A DNA stretch of 64,000 nucleotides, from NCBI GenBank assembly GCA_963791295.1, contig CAWBRY010000004.1:744001-808000 (forward strand). Direction: 5' to 3'. The notes beneath the pieces are model-generated. The model had not been told where the DNA came from, searched no databases, and saw only the letters and a program-made list of their open reading frames with translations. Source of the stretch: CAWBRY01 sp963791295. Lineage in GTDB: Bacteria > Bacteroidota > Bacteroidia > Chitinophagales > Chitinophagaceae. Made by a program: the position numbers and the translations under genes. Below are positions 34,545-42,240 of this stretch, piece after piece. Numbering within the stretch: position 1 is the stretch's first letter; each line of letters begins with the position of its first letter.

Positions 34545-35189
34545 ATGAAAAGGATGTTTTTTTCGCTGATGATGATGGGTGTTGCGGGTGCAGCATTTGC
34601 ACAGGTTTACCCCGAACCCGAATTCGCTAAAGAAGTGTATTTCCTGAATAAGGATACTGTGCCGACTGCCATTAGGCTGGAAAAGTCTTCTTCCAAGATG
34701 GACAATAAAGCAAAGATGGGAGGCATGGGCGGTTCAGAAAGTAGTTATTCGATAGATGGAGACAAATCGTCTGTTCGCATTCACGGAGGCAGTAAGCTTT
34801 CCTTTGTTTATTCAACAGGTGCCTCTGCTTCAACTACCACTTCTACGGCAGCGAGGGATTCCATGCTGAAAGCCAATGGCGTAGATGCATCCATGATGGA
34901 AGGAATCAACAGTTTTAATGATCCTTCGAATACCATCACGCTGTACAAGGTTGAAACGGGTAAGGATAAGAGAAAGATAATAAGCATGAAAACTCCGGGA
35001 ATGGGATTTGGAAGCAAGAAGATAAAATCAAGCGATAAATACACCTTTAGTCTTAAGAAAATAAGGGAAGGCTACTGGGAGTTTATTATAGACAAGACTT
35101 TGCCCAAAGGAGAGTACGCTTTTACTATGATGGACATGAAGGACATGGCTACCGGTGGTTCGTTGATCTTTGCTTTTGGGGTGGATTAA
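34545..35189 (+). CDS. Secreted protein of unknown function, paralogue of 33130 gene
   Basis: 214 aa. Signal peptide MFFSLMMMGVAGAAFAQ. It contains a low-complexity Gly/Ser/Thr stretch (STGASASTTTSTAARDS) inside an otherwise beta-rich domain, and ends DMATGGSLIFAFGVD. It matches the gene at 33130 in its start (PEPEF...YF..KD) and end (GEY.F...AFG.D), so the pair arose by duplication. No recognised domain. 38 bases after the barrel gene, probably in one transcript with it. Confidence 0.82.
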   Translation: MKRMFFSLMMMGVAGAAFAQVYPEPEFAKEVYFLNKDTVPTAIRLEKSSSKMDNKAKMGGMGGSESSYSIDGDKSSVRIHGGSKLSFVYSTGASASTTTSTAARDSMLKANGVDASMMEGINSFNDPSNTITLYKVETGKDKRKIISMKTPGMGFGSKKIKSSDKYTFSLKKIREGYWEFIIDKTLPKGEYAFTMMDMKDMATGGSLIFAFGVD

Positions 35190-35206
35190 TTTTATGGAAA
35201 TCTCCT

Positions 35207-35241
35207 GGTTGAGTGTCTCATTCCTTACATAACACCCAACC
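35207..35241 (+). other. Hairpin directly ahead of the L,D-transpeptidase start
   Basis: GGTTGAGTGT (35207-35216) pairs with ACACCCAACC (35232-35241) with one mismatch, three bases before the TTG start at 35245. It could mask the start or be a weak attenuator. No T run follows, so it is not a normal terminator. Confidence 0.4.
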
Positions 35242-35244
35242 AAA

Positions 35245-35835
35245 TTGCGGTCACCCTTATTTACGATTCCCCTATTGGGGTTGGTTTTCTATTGCCTGGC
35301 ATATTTGGCTCCTTCTCAGAGCAAACCTGTCACTGATACCAGGTTAAAAGACATAGGCGCGTCACTAAAAAAGTTTGCTACAGCCAACAAATACAATAGA
35401 GAGATAGGTATTCTCGTCGATATGAGTATCTCTTCCGGCCAATACAGGATGTTCATCTACGATCTCAGGAAGGATTCTATTTTATCATGCGGCTTATTGG
35501 CACATGGTAGTTGTGATAAAGGTTTCCAGGATTACCCTGAATTTTCAAACACCGTAAATAGTGGGTGCAGCTCTTTGGGCCGCTATCGTATTGGTGGGAA
35601 ATATGTGGGTAGCTTCGGAACGGCTTATAAATTATATGGACTGGATTCTTCGAACAGCAATGCATTTCAAAGGAATATTGTCCTGCATGGATACGATGGC
35701 GTACCTGAAAAAGAGAGTGATCTCCTTCCCATCTGCAATAGCAGGGGTTGCCCGATGGTGGCGCCAGGATTTTTATTGCAGTTAAAAAAAATTATTGATG
35801 CTTCGAAAAGGCCGATGATATTGTGGATATTTTAA
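35245..35835 (+). CDS. Murein L,D-transpeptidase catalytic domain protein (YkuD_2-like)
   Basis: 196 aa exported protein. Starts at TTG 35245 with a hydrophobic export segment (LFTIPLLGLVFYCLAYLAP). The catalytic region is NIVLHGYDGVPE (His) and ICNSRGCPMVAP (S-x-G-C with the nucleophilic Cys), plus LAHGSCDKG. This fits the L,D-transpeptidase catalytic domain family PF13645, which cross-links or attaches at meso-DAP residues of peptidoglycan. Convergent with osmC. Start codon choice is moderately certain. Confidence 0.86.
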   Translation: MRSPLFTIPLLGLVFYCLAYLAPSQSKPVTDTRLKDIGASLKKFATANKYNREIGILVDMSISSGQYRMFIYDLRKDSILSCGLLAHGSCDKGFQDYPEFSNTVNSGCSSLGRYRIGGKYVGSFGTAYKLYGLDSSNSNAFQRNIVLHGYDGVPEKESDLLPICNSRGCPMVAPGFLLQLKKIIDASKRPMILWIF

Positions 35836-35854
35836 AATTAGAAGCTTTCATGTT

Positions 35855-36265
35855 TCAGGCCAACGAGGCTTCTATCGTAATGTTTGTATTCAATGATTTG
35901 CTCACCGGGCAATTCGCCTTGGCTTCTTCCGCACAAGCCTTAAATTTTGCCTCATCAATGCCAGGAACTGTCGCCGTTACATTTAAGTGACTCTCCGTGA
36001 TTGCCCCATCGCCAAGTGTAATCGTACAGGTAGTATCGATGTTTTCCGGGGTGAAGCCTGCCGCTCCTAAGACAAAACTCAGTTTCATAGAAAAGCAGCC
36101 CGCGTGCGCCGCGGCTATTAACTCTTCGGGATTCGTTCCAGTCCCATTTTCAAAGCGGCTAGTGTATGAATATGGATTTTTGTTTAATACTCCGCTCTGC
36201 GTACTAACAATCCCTTTGCCTTCCTTACCGGAACCTTTCCAATTAGCCGTACCCGATCTTTTCAT
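35855..36265 (-). CDS. osmC: OsmC-family peroxiredoxin
   Basis: 136 aa. Thiol-dependent hydroperoxide reductase. The two conserved redox Cys are in AAAHAGCFSM and ANCPVSKSL, and the family start MKRSGTANWKGSGKEGKG and FENGTGTNPEELI are present. Closest to the OsmC subgroup (organic hydroperoxides, osmotic stress) rather than Ohr. Monocistronic. Confidence 0.94.
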   Translation of the reverse strand: MKRSGTANWKGSGKEGKGIVSTQSGVLNKNPYSYTSRFENGTGTNPEELIAAAHAGCFSMKLSFVLGAAGFTPENIDTTCTITLGDGAITESHLNVTATVPGIDEAKFKACAEEAKANCPVSKSLNTNITIEASLA

Positions 36266-36287
36266 AAATGTATTTTTTTAGTGATGA

Positions 36288-37073
36288 TTAAGATTGATTC
36301 TGGTCTTCCATTTCAACGAGCCGGTTCTCGGGATCGTTGTACTCAATAACGAAATTGTTCTTGCCTTCTCCAATGATGATCTTCAGGAATTTTTGCTGGA
36401 CCAATTCGAGCAGGGAAAGAAATAAAAAAATGGCATGCACCCGGTTTTCGCAATCCTGGAATATTTTTTCAAACGATATGGACCCTTCTTCCCGCGCAAG
36501 AGTGAGCATCTGGTCACGGCTCCCCTCCATCGTATAATTGTACTGAACCACCGTATGGACAGGGCGATTGCTACGTTCAGTATATTTATGCATAGCCCTT
36601 TCAAAGGCTTTCATCAATCGGAACAGCGTAATATTTTGTATTTCTGTGCCTTCTCCCTCCTCTTCTCCAATCTCTGCCAGTTCGCGTTGAATGTTTCCTC
36701 TTTTAACCATCAGCATGCGCAGCGCTTCCATTTCAGCCATTTGCGCCGATGCTTCTTTGAATCTTTTATATTCCAGGATCTTATTGATGAGTTCCTGCCG
36801 TGGATCTACCTCATTGCCTTCGGCGTCCAGTTCTTTACGAGGAAGCAACATGCGCGCCTTAATCCGCATCAGCGTGGAAATAAACAGGATGAATTCACTG
36901 CTCAGTTCAATATTCAGTTCACCGCATTTATGAATATATTCCAGGAAATCATTAATGATGGAAGTGATGGGAATATTGTAAATATCCAGTTCATCTCTTT
37001 CAATAAAGAACAATAACAGATCAAATGGTCCTTCGAATTGAGGCAACTTGATCTGGTAGGATGTATTATTCAC
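36288..37073 (-). CDS. scpA: Segregation and condensation protein A
   Basis: 261 aa kleisin subunit of the SMC-ScpAB complex for chromosome condensation. The N-terminal signature YQIKLPQFEGPFDLLLFFIERDELDIYNIPI binds the SMC neck; the C-terminal winged helix (FLSLLELVQQKFLKI) binds the SMC head. No scpB lies next to it, so ScpB must be encoded elsewhere. Confidence 0.94.
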   Translation of the reverse strand: MNNTSYQIKLPQFEGPFDLLLFFIERDELDIYNIPITSIINDFLEYIHKCGELNIELSSEFILFISTLMRIKARMLLPRKELDAEGNEVDPRQELINKILEYKRFKEASAQMAEMEALRMLMVKRGNIQRELAEIGEEEGEGTEIQNITLFRLMKAFERAMHKYTERSNRPVHTVVQYNYTMEGSRDQMLTLAREEGSISFEKIFQDCENRVHAIFLFLSLLELVQQKFLKIIIGEGKNNFVIEYNDPENRLVEMEDQNQS

Positions 37074-37113
37074 GGTTATTGCGGATTTAAAGACAAAGTT
37101 AAGCTAACGTAGC

Positions 37114-37473
37114 TTATTTCTTCAATGCGTCGCGGATCTCTCGTAGCAATAATATGTCTTCGGGTGTTACCGCTACAGGTGGTTCGACTTTTTTCTTTGT
37201 TGAATTGATCGCCTTGATGACGAGGAATAATACAAAGGCTATGATCACGAAATTGAACACGGCTTGTATGAACCGTCCGATTGGTATGCCTCCTGCTGTC
37301 CAGGTAACAAAAAAATTAGGATCGCCCATGATCATACCCAGGATAGGCATGATGATATCTCCCACAAGCGAATCCACGATCTTACCAAAAGCGGCGCCAA
37401 TTACTACGGCGACAGCCAGGTCGATGATATTGCCTTTCATGGCAAATTCTTTGAATTCTTTGAGCATTCCCAT
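37114..37473 (-). CDS. mscL: Large-conductance mechanosensitive channel
   Basis: 119 aa with start at ATG 37473 (MGMLKEFKEFAMKGNIIDLA), which aligns with the family N terminus; the open frame upstream to 37503 adds unrelated residues. TM1 (IDLAVAVVIGAAFGKIVDSLV) and TM2 (FIQAVFNFVIIAFVLFLVIKA) are clear, with a charged C-terminal helix (LLREIRDALKK). Releases solutes on osmotic downshock from the inner membrane. Confidence 0.95.
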   Translation of the reverse strand: MGMLKEFKEFAMKGNIIDLAVAVVIGAAFGKIVDSLVGDIIMPILGMIMGDPNFFVTWTAGGIPIGRFIQAVFNFVIIAFVLFLVIKAINSTKKKVEPPVAVTPEDILLLREIRDALKK

Positions 37474-37518
37474 AAATAAAAGTTTTTGGTGAAGGATAAC
37501 CACCTCAAGGTAGGAGTT

Positions 37519-38265
37519 TTACTTCTTAAGACCCGGGTATTGCATATCGAGTCCCTTCAACAAGCTGTGCAGCTCGGTGGTGATAACATATTCTTTATAC
37601 CAGTTTTGATCAGCCGGCACGATCGTCCAGGGAATACGATTGCAATTCTCAAAGGCTTCTTCATACATTTTACGATAGTCGTTCCAGAGCTTGGCTTCCT
37701 CAAAATCCTTTTCATTGTATTTCCACATTTTAGCGGGATCCTTCATCCGTTCCTGAAGCCGCTCCTGCTGCTCTTCCGGCGATATGTGAAGGTAAAACTT
37801 CAGCCAATGCGTATGATTATGCTCACTAAGTAGTTCTTCAAAATCATTGATCGCCTTCATTCTTTTTTTGGCTGTTTCATCATCGCACCATTTGTGGACC
37901 CTTGTCACTAATATATCTTCGTAATGAGAACGGTTGAATATCTGGATCATTCCTTTTGCGGGCGCCTGTTGATGAACCCTCCAAAGAAAATCATGCGACA
38001 TTTCTTCCGGTGTCGGCACCTTAAAAGAATGCACGGTAACGCCTTGCGGATTCAGGTGGCCAAATACATTGCGGATAACTCCATCCTTGCCGCTCCCGTC
38101 CATACCCTGGATCACTACCACCAGCGCATGCTTCCCTTCAGCGTAGAGCAGGTTTTGAAGATCGTCGAGTTCATTCAACAGAGTATTGGTCATTTCTTTG
38201 ATTTCTTTTTTGTCAAGTTCTTTCGGAGCCCTGGTATCGATATTCTTCAACTGTATATTGCTCAT
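37519..38265 (-). CDS. ppk2: Polyphosphate kinase 2 family protein
   Basis: 248 aa P-loop kinase using polyphosphate to phosphorylate nucleoside mono- or diphosphates. Walker A GMDGSGKDG, lid and Walker B region FNRSHYEDILVTRVHKW, WLKFYLHISPEEQQERL, and ..WNDYRKMYEEAFENC. Single PPK2 domain of about 250 aa; whether ADP or AMP is the preferred acceptor cannot be told by eye. Cytoplasmic. Confidence 0.92.
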   Translation of the reverse strand: MSNIQLKNIDTRAPKELDKKEIKEMTNTLLNELDDLQNLLYAEGKHALVVVIQGMDGSGKDGVIRNVFGHLNPQGVTVHSFKVPTPEEMSHDFLWRVHQQAPAKGMIQIFNRSHYEDILVTRVHKWCDDETAKKRMKAINDFEELLSEHNHTHWLKFYLHISPEEQQERLQERMKDPAKMWKYNEKDFEEAKLWNDYRKMYEEAFENCNRIPWTIVPADQNWYKEYVITTELHSLLKGLDMQYPGLKK

Positions 38266-38351
38266 AGCCGTGTTTTCAAAATTGATGAAGTCACAATATA
38301 AAAAAAAGGATCATGTGAACTCGTTTTAAGACCTTTGCCGCTTTAATTTTT

Positions 38352-39230
38352 ATGAATAACCGGATAATTAGCTGGGCCATCTTTGTTCTCTTATGTTTTA
38401 TATGGGGCAGTTCGTTTATCCTCATGCAATATAGTACGCAACAATTGACGGCTTATCAGATTGCGTCCATACGCACGTTTTTGGCGGGATTGGTGTTCCT
38501 GCCTTTTGCTATTTTTCACATACGCCGGATACCGAAAAATAAAATTATTATTGTGATCCTGGCAGGTATATTCGGCAACCTATTACCGGCTTTTTTATTC
38601 GCTATCGCGATCGCCCAAAAGATTGACAGCTCCCTGGCGGGGATCCTTAATTCGCTTACCCCTATCTGCGTCGTGCTGATCGGCATCGTGTTCTTCAGGG
38701 ATCGCTTCAGCACTCAAAAGATCATTGGCGTGCTGATTGGCTTTGGGGGCCTCGTGCTGCTAACGGTCACACAAAAAAATATTTATCTTGATCATATAAC
38801 ATACGCGCTGCTGATCGTCTTGAGCACTATCTTTTATGGGATCAATGTAAATATGGTCAGCCACTATCTCAAAGGAGTGAATCCTATTGCCCTGGCCACC
38901 GTGTCTTTGTCTTGCCTGATTCTACCAACAGCCATCGTACTCTGGCAGCAGGATTTTTTGCAACTTGACTTTTCGGATGTCCATGTACGTTGGGCAATCA
39001 CCGCTTCGGCTGCTTTAGGGATCGTTGGAAGCGCTATTGCGACCGCCCTATTTTACACGTTGGTACAAAGAGCAAGTGGACTCTTTGCTTCCCTGGTTAC
39101 TTATGGTGTTCCCTTCGTCGCCTTGTTTTGGGGCTTCGTGTTTGGAGAAAAGATTACTCTACTGGAAATAATTTGTTTGGGAATAATACTCGTTGGAGTG
39201 TTTCTTGCGAATCCCTATAGGAAAAGTTAG
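38352..39230 (+). CDS. EamA/DMT-superfamily transporter
   Basis: 292 aa membrane protein with ten hydrophobic segments and two EamA repeats. Typical motif FIWGSSFILMQYS at the start and YTLVQRASGLFASLVTYGVPFVALFWGF in the second repeat. Probably exports amino acids or metabolites; substrate cannot be read from sequence or neighbours. Convergent with frr. Confidence 0.9.
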   Translation: MNNRIISWAIFVLLCFIWGSSFILMQYSTQQLTAYQIASIRTFLAGLVFLPFAIFHIRRIPKNKIIIVILAGIFGNLLPAFLFAIAIAQKIDSSLAGILNSLTPICVVLIGIVFFRDRFSTQKIIGVLIGFGGLVLLTVTQKNIYLDHITYALLIVLSTIFYGINVNMVSHYLKGVNPIALATVSLSCLILPTAIVLWQQDFLQLDFSDVHVRWAITASAALGIVGSAIATALFYTLVQRASGLFASLVTYGVPFVALFWGFVFGEKITLLEIICLGIILVGVFLANPYRKS

Positions 39231-39236
39231 GTTTCT

Positions 39237-39280
39237 AAACATCCCCTCCTTGGTTTGCAAACATCCCCTCCTTGGAGGGG
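39237..39280. repeat. Tandem 17-bp repeat with G/C-rich hairpin
   Basis: AAACATCCCCTCCTTGG occurs at 39237-39253 and again at 39259-39275. The second copy extends to a perfect CCCCTCC-TT-GGAGGGG hairpin (39265-39280). It lies between the convergent transporter and frr genes and may end transcription on both sides. Confidence 0.7.
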
Positions 39281-39332
39281 CGACTATCGGAGAGAGTGTA
39301 AATAAAAACGACTCAGGGGTGGGTTCTCACCA

Positions 39333-39896
39333 TCACACCGCCATGATCTCCTTCTCCTTAGACCCAAGGTGCTTATCGATCGCCGTGATATAGCGATCTG
39401 TTACCTGCTGCACATCTGCCTCTGCATCCTTGGAGGCATCCTCACTCAAGCCGTTTTTTTGAAGTTTTTTGATATGTTCGATAGCATCTCTACGGATGTT
39501 GCGAACAGCTACCTTGGAATGTTCGCCTTCCGACTGGCATTTTTTTACAAGTTCCTTCCTTCTTTCTTCGGTGAGTGCAGGCATGAACAACCGTACAATA
39601 TTTCCGTCGTTTTGCGGATTGATGCCTATGTTAGCAGCAATGATCGCTCTTTCGATAGGTTGTAACATGTTCTTCTCCCAGGGCTGGATGCTCAGCGTAC
39701 GGGCATCCATCAGGCTGACATTCGCAATCTGATTAATAGGCATGGGCGAACCATAATAATCCACGAGGATACCATCGAGCATTTGAGGATTTGCTTTCCC
39801 CGCTCTTATTTTTACCAACTCGGTTTCCAGGAAGCCAATGGCCTTCTTCATGTGATCTTCAGCAGTAGCTATGATGGCATTTATATCTTCAAGCAT
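39333..39896 (-). CDS. frr: Ribosome recycling factor
   Basis: 187 aa. Splits post-termination ribosomes with EF-G. Two-domain signature: KIRAGKANPQMLDGILVDYYG, DARTLSIQPWEK, and LTEERRKELVKKCQSEGE with VAVRNIRRDA. The usual frr partner pyrH is not adjacent; the upstream gene is a WecA/MraY-type transferase. Confidence 0.96.
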   Translation of the reverse strand: MLEDINAIIATAEDHMKKAIGFLETELVKIRAGKANPQMLDGILVDYYGSPMPINQIANVSLMDARTLSIQPWEKNMLQPIERAIIAANIGINPQNDGNIVRLFMPALTEERRKELVKKCQSEGEHSKVAVRNIRRDAIEHIKKLQKNGLSEDASKDAEADVQQVTDRYITAIDKHLGSKEKEIMAV

Positions 39897-39928
39897 AGAC
39901 TAGCATTTTGACCATATATGTCGTTTGG

Positions 39929-41062
39929 TTATTTCTGTTCGGCTGCAGCAGTCTCTTGCTTCAACGTCACCACCTTAGAAGTGGTTTTTAATTCAGGCGC
40001 TTCGTTGATATGCTTGGCAATGACCATTCGGCGACTGGCGCGGCGATAATATAAAAGGCTTAATCCGATAAAAGATACGATCAACATGAATAACAGAAGA
40101 TAGGTTGGTCCCAGGGAGCGGCCGAAATAAGCGAGAAGTACAAAACCAATATTAATGGCCACACAGATCACGGTGACAGTCTTATGTCCAAAGCCTCTTT
40201 CAAGCAACAGGTGATGGACATGGTTTCGGTCGGGCGTAAAAGGTGAGCGGCCATTGATAATGCGAATACTAAATACTCTTAAGGTATCGAGCAGAGGAAC
40301 AATGAGAACGGCAAAGCCCACTGCCACGGCCGACTCAAGCGGCAATTCGATGAAGGGCTCATTGGCAACATTGATAAATTTGATCACCAGGATAGAATTG
40401 ACCAATCCAATCATCAACGAACCCGAATCTCCCATGAATATTTTGGCAGGATGGTGATTGAAGATCATAAAGGCTACCAGGCTGCCGGCCATGGAATAGG
40501 CCAACAAGGCATAAGCCTGGTGCTGAATAGCAAAAAAGTAAGTTCCAAATATCAGCATGCTGAGTATTCCCAGGCTGGCGGCCAATCCATCGATACCATC
40601 GATGAGGTTGAATGAATTGATCACGACAATGATGGTCAGGTAGGATAGAGCGAGTCCAAATGCCTCGGGTACTTCCTGAAAACCGAAAAGGCCGTGCATG
40701 CTTTCTAACCGAATACCTCCGAGGTGAATGAGTATCGATGCTGCGATTACCTGGCCAATAAATTTCTTACTGGCTGATAACACCATTAAATCATCGCGGA
40801 GGCCAAGGAAGAAGATGATAACTGCTGCTGCAAAGAAGTATTGGAATTCCGGAGTCAGGTTCCCTTGTATGGACAATAAACAGGCCAGTAGAAACCCACC
40901 AAAAATGCCGACACCACCCAAAGAAGTCACCGGCCTCGTGTGTACTTTTCTTTCGTCAGGGATATCATAAAGTTTCTTTTGCTCAGCGATCTGTAAAATG
41001 ACAGGTATTGTGAGAAAGGTTATGATGAAAGAAACAGAGGCGGTCAATAAGACATCGAGCAT
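39929..41062 (-). CDS. Undecaprenyl-phosphate sugar-1-phosphate transferase (WecA/TagO/MraY superfamily)
   Basis: 377 aa with 10-11 membrane segments. Signatures: DIPDERKVHTRPVTSLGGVG (the P-D-x-R-K cytoplasmic loop), FLGLRDDLM (Asp pair), NSFNLIDGIDGLAASLG, and HHPAKIFMGDSGSLMIG, ending in a HxHH-type loop RNHVHHLLLERGF. The last points to WecA/TagO-type HexNAc-1-P transferases starting O-antigen or exopolysaccharide, not MraY proper. The C-terminal tail is hydrophilic. 32 bases upstream of frr. Confidence 0.9.
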   Translation of the reverse strand: MLDVLLTASVSFIITFLTIPVILQIAEQKKLYDIPDERKVHTRPVTSLGGVGIFGGFLLACLLSIQGNLTPEFQYFFAAAVIIFFLGLRDDLMVLSASKKFIGQVIAASILIHLGGIRLESMHGLFGFQEVPEAFGLALSYLTIIVVINSFNLIDGIDGLAASLGILSMLIFGTYFFAIQHQAYALLAYSMAGSLVAFMIFNHHPAKIFMGDSGSLMIGLVNSILVIKFINVANEPFIELPLESAVAVGFAVLIVPLLDTLRVFSIRIINGRSPFTPDRNHVHHLLLERGFGHKTVTVICVAINIGFVLLAYFGRSLGPTYLLLFMLIVSFIGLSLLYYRRASRRMVIAKHINEAPELKTTSKVVTLKQETAAAEQK

Positions 41063-41292
41063 TCAGCGGGTTTTAGTGGTGCAAAAATAAGCTTTCGCCG
41101 ATTAGTTTCTAATTTCATTCGTGTTTTTTAGATACGGTAAACATTGCTTCAAATAAAACACAGAATGAATTGAATGTTTTAGCAGTTAGATTATTTCTGC
41201 TTGGATTTTTGTATCCAAAAAGATTGCACTTTTGCAATGCAATTTGGTTAGAAGCTTGAAGTTACGAAAAGTTTAAAAAGAACCAATTTTTT

Positions 41293-42126
41293 ATGGCGAA
41301 CCTCAAAACAATAGCAGCACAAATACGTAGGGATATTGTAAGAATGGTACATGGTGCGAATAGTGGACATCCGGGGGGATCATTGGGATGCACCGATTTT
41401 TTCACGGCTTTGTACTTTAAGATCATGGAACATAACCCATCCTTTAATATGGATGGTACGAAGGAGGACGTATTCTTTCTTTCGAATGGACATATTTCCC
41501 CTGTATTCTATTCTACGCTCGCCCGTTCCGGATATTTTGATATCAAGGAGTTGGCAACATTTCGAAAGATCAATTCAAGGTTGCAGGGTCATCCGGCTAC
41601 CCACGAACATTTGCCTGGCGTAAGGGTCGCATCCGGATCGCTTGGTCAGGGTATGAGTGTGGCCATCGGAGCCGCTCTCGCTAAGAAATTAAATGGGGAA
41701 AAGAACCTGGTCTTTTCCCTGCATGGAGACGGCGAATTGGACGAGGGCCAGGTTTGGGAAGCAATCATGTTTGCAGTCCATCATAAAGTAGATAACCTGA
41801 TCTCCACCGTCGACTGGAATCATCAGCAAATAGATGGCACCACCGAACATGTTATGGATCATGGAGATCTGCGACGGAAGTTTGAAGCCTTTGGCTGGAT
41901 CACACTAGAAATGAATGGAAACGATATTGACCAGGTAGTGGAAACACTTAAAGCTGCGAAAGCGCTGAGCGGCCAGGGCAAACCGATCGCTATAATGATG
42001 CATACCATCATGGGCAGAGGAGTCGACTTTATGGAAAATGATCATAACTGGCATGGTGTGGCACCCAACGATGAACAACTTGCTAAAGCGCTGGCCCAAT
42101 TGCCCGAGACGCTGGGAGACTATTAA
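41293..42126 (+). CDS. Transketolase, N-terminal subunit only
   Basis: 277 aa, corresponding to the TPP-binding N-terminal half of transketolase. Visible: MVHGANSGHPGGSLGCTDFF, VFFLSNGHISPVFYSTLA, LPGVRVASGSLGQGMSVAIG, TPP motif GDGELDEGQVWEA with the later VDWNHQQIDG, and HTIMGRGVDFME. The C-terminal half that completes the active site does not follow; the next gene is convergent and unrelated. Split transketolases are known, usually with adjacent halves. Confidence 0.93.
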   Translation: MANLKTIAAQIRRDIVRMVHGANSGHPGGSLGCTDFFTALYFKIMEHNPSFNMDGTKEDVFFLSNGHISPVFYSTLARSGYFDIKELATFRKINSRLQGHPATHEHLPGVRVASGSLGQGMSVAIGAALAKKLNGEKNLVFSLHGDGELDEGQVWEAIMFAVHHKVDNLISTVDWNHQQIDGTTEHVMDHGDLRRKFEAFGWITLEMNGNDIDQVVETLKAAKALSGQGKPIAIMMHTIMGRGVDFMENDHNWHGVAPNDEQLAKALAQLPETLGDY

Positions 42127-42128
42127 AC

Positions 42129-42237
42129 GTGAGCGGTGAGCGGTGAGCGCCAACCATTATCTGTCAAACTAGATACTAGTATCTAGGAACTAGGATCTTT
42201 TATCCAACCCTCACCACTCACCACTCACCACTCACCA
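42129..42237. repeat. Heptamer-arm inverted repeat between convergent genes (locus 2)
   Basis: Three tandem GTGAGCG units (42129-42149) and four tandem CTCACCA units (42210-42237) form the arms; on the minus strand the latter read TGGTGAG, so both arms share a GTGAG core with 7-bp period. The centre has a perfect 18-bp palindrome CTAGATACT/AGTATCTAG (42169-42186). Lies between the convergent transketolase and permease genes, like locus 1. Confidence 0.8.
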
Positions 42238-42240
42238 TTC

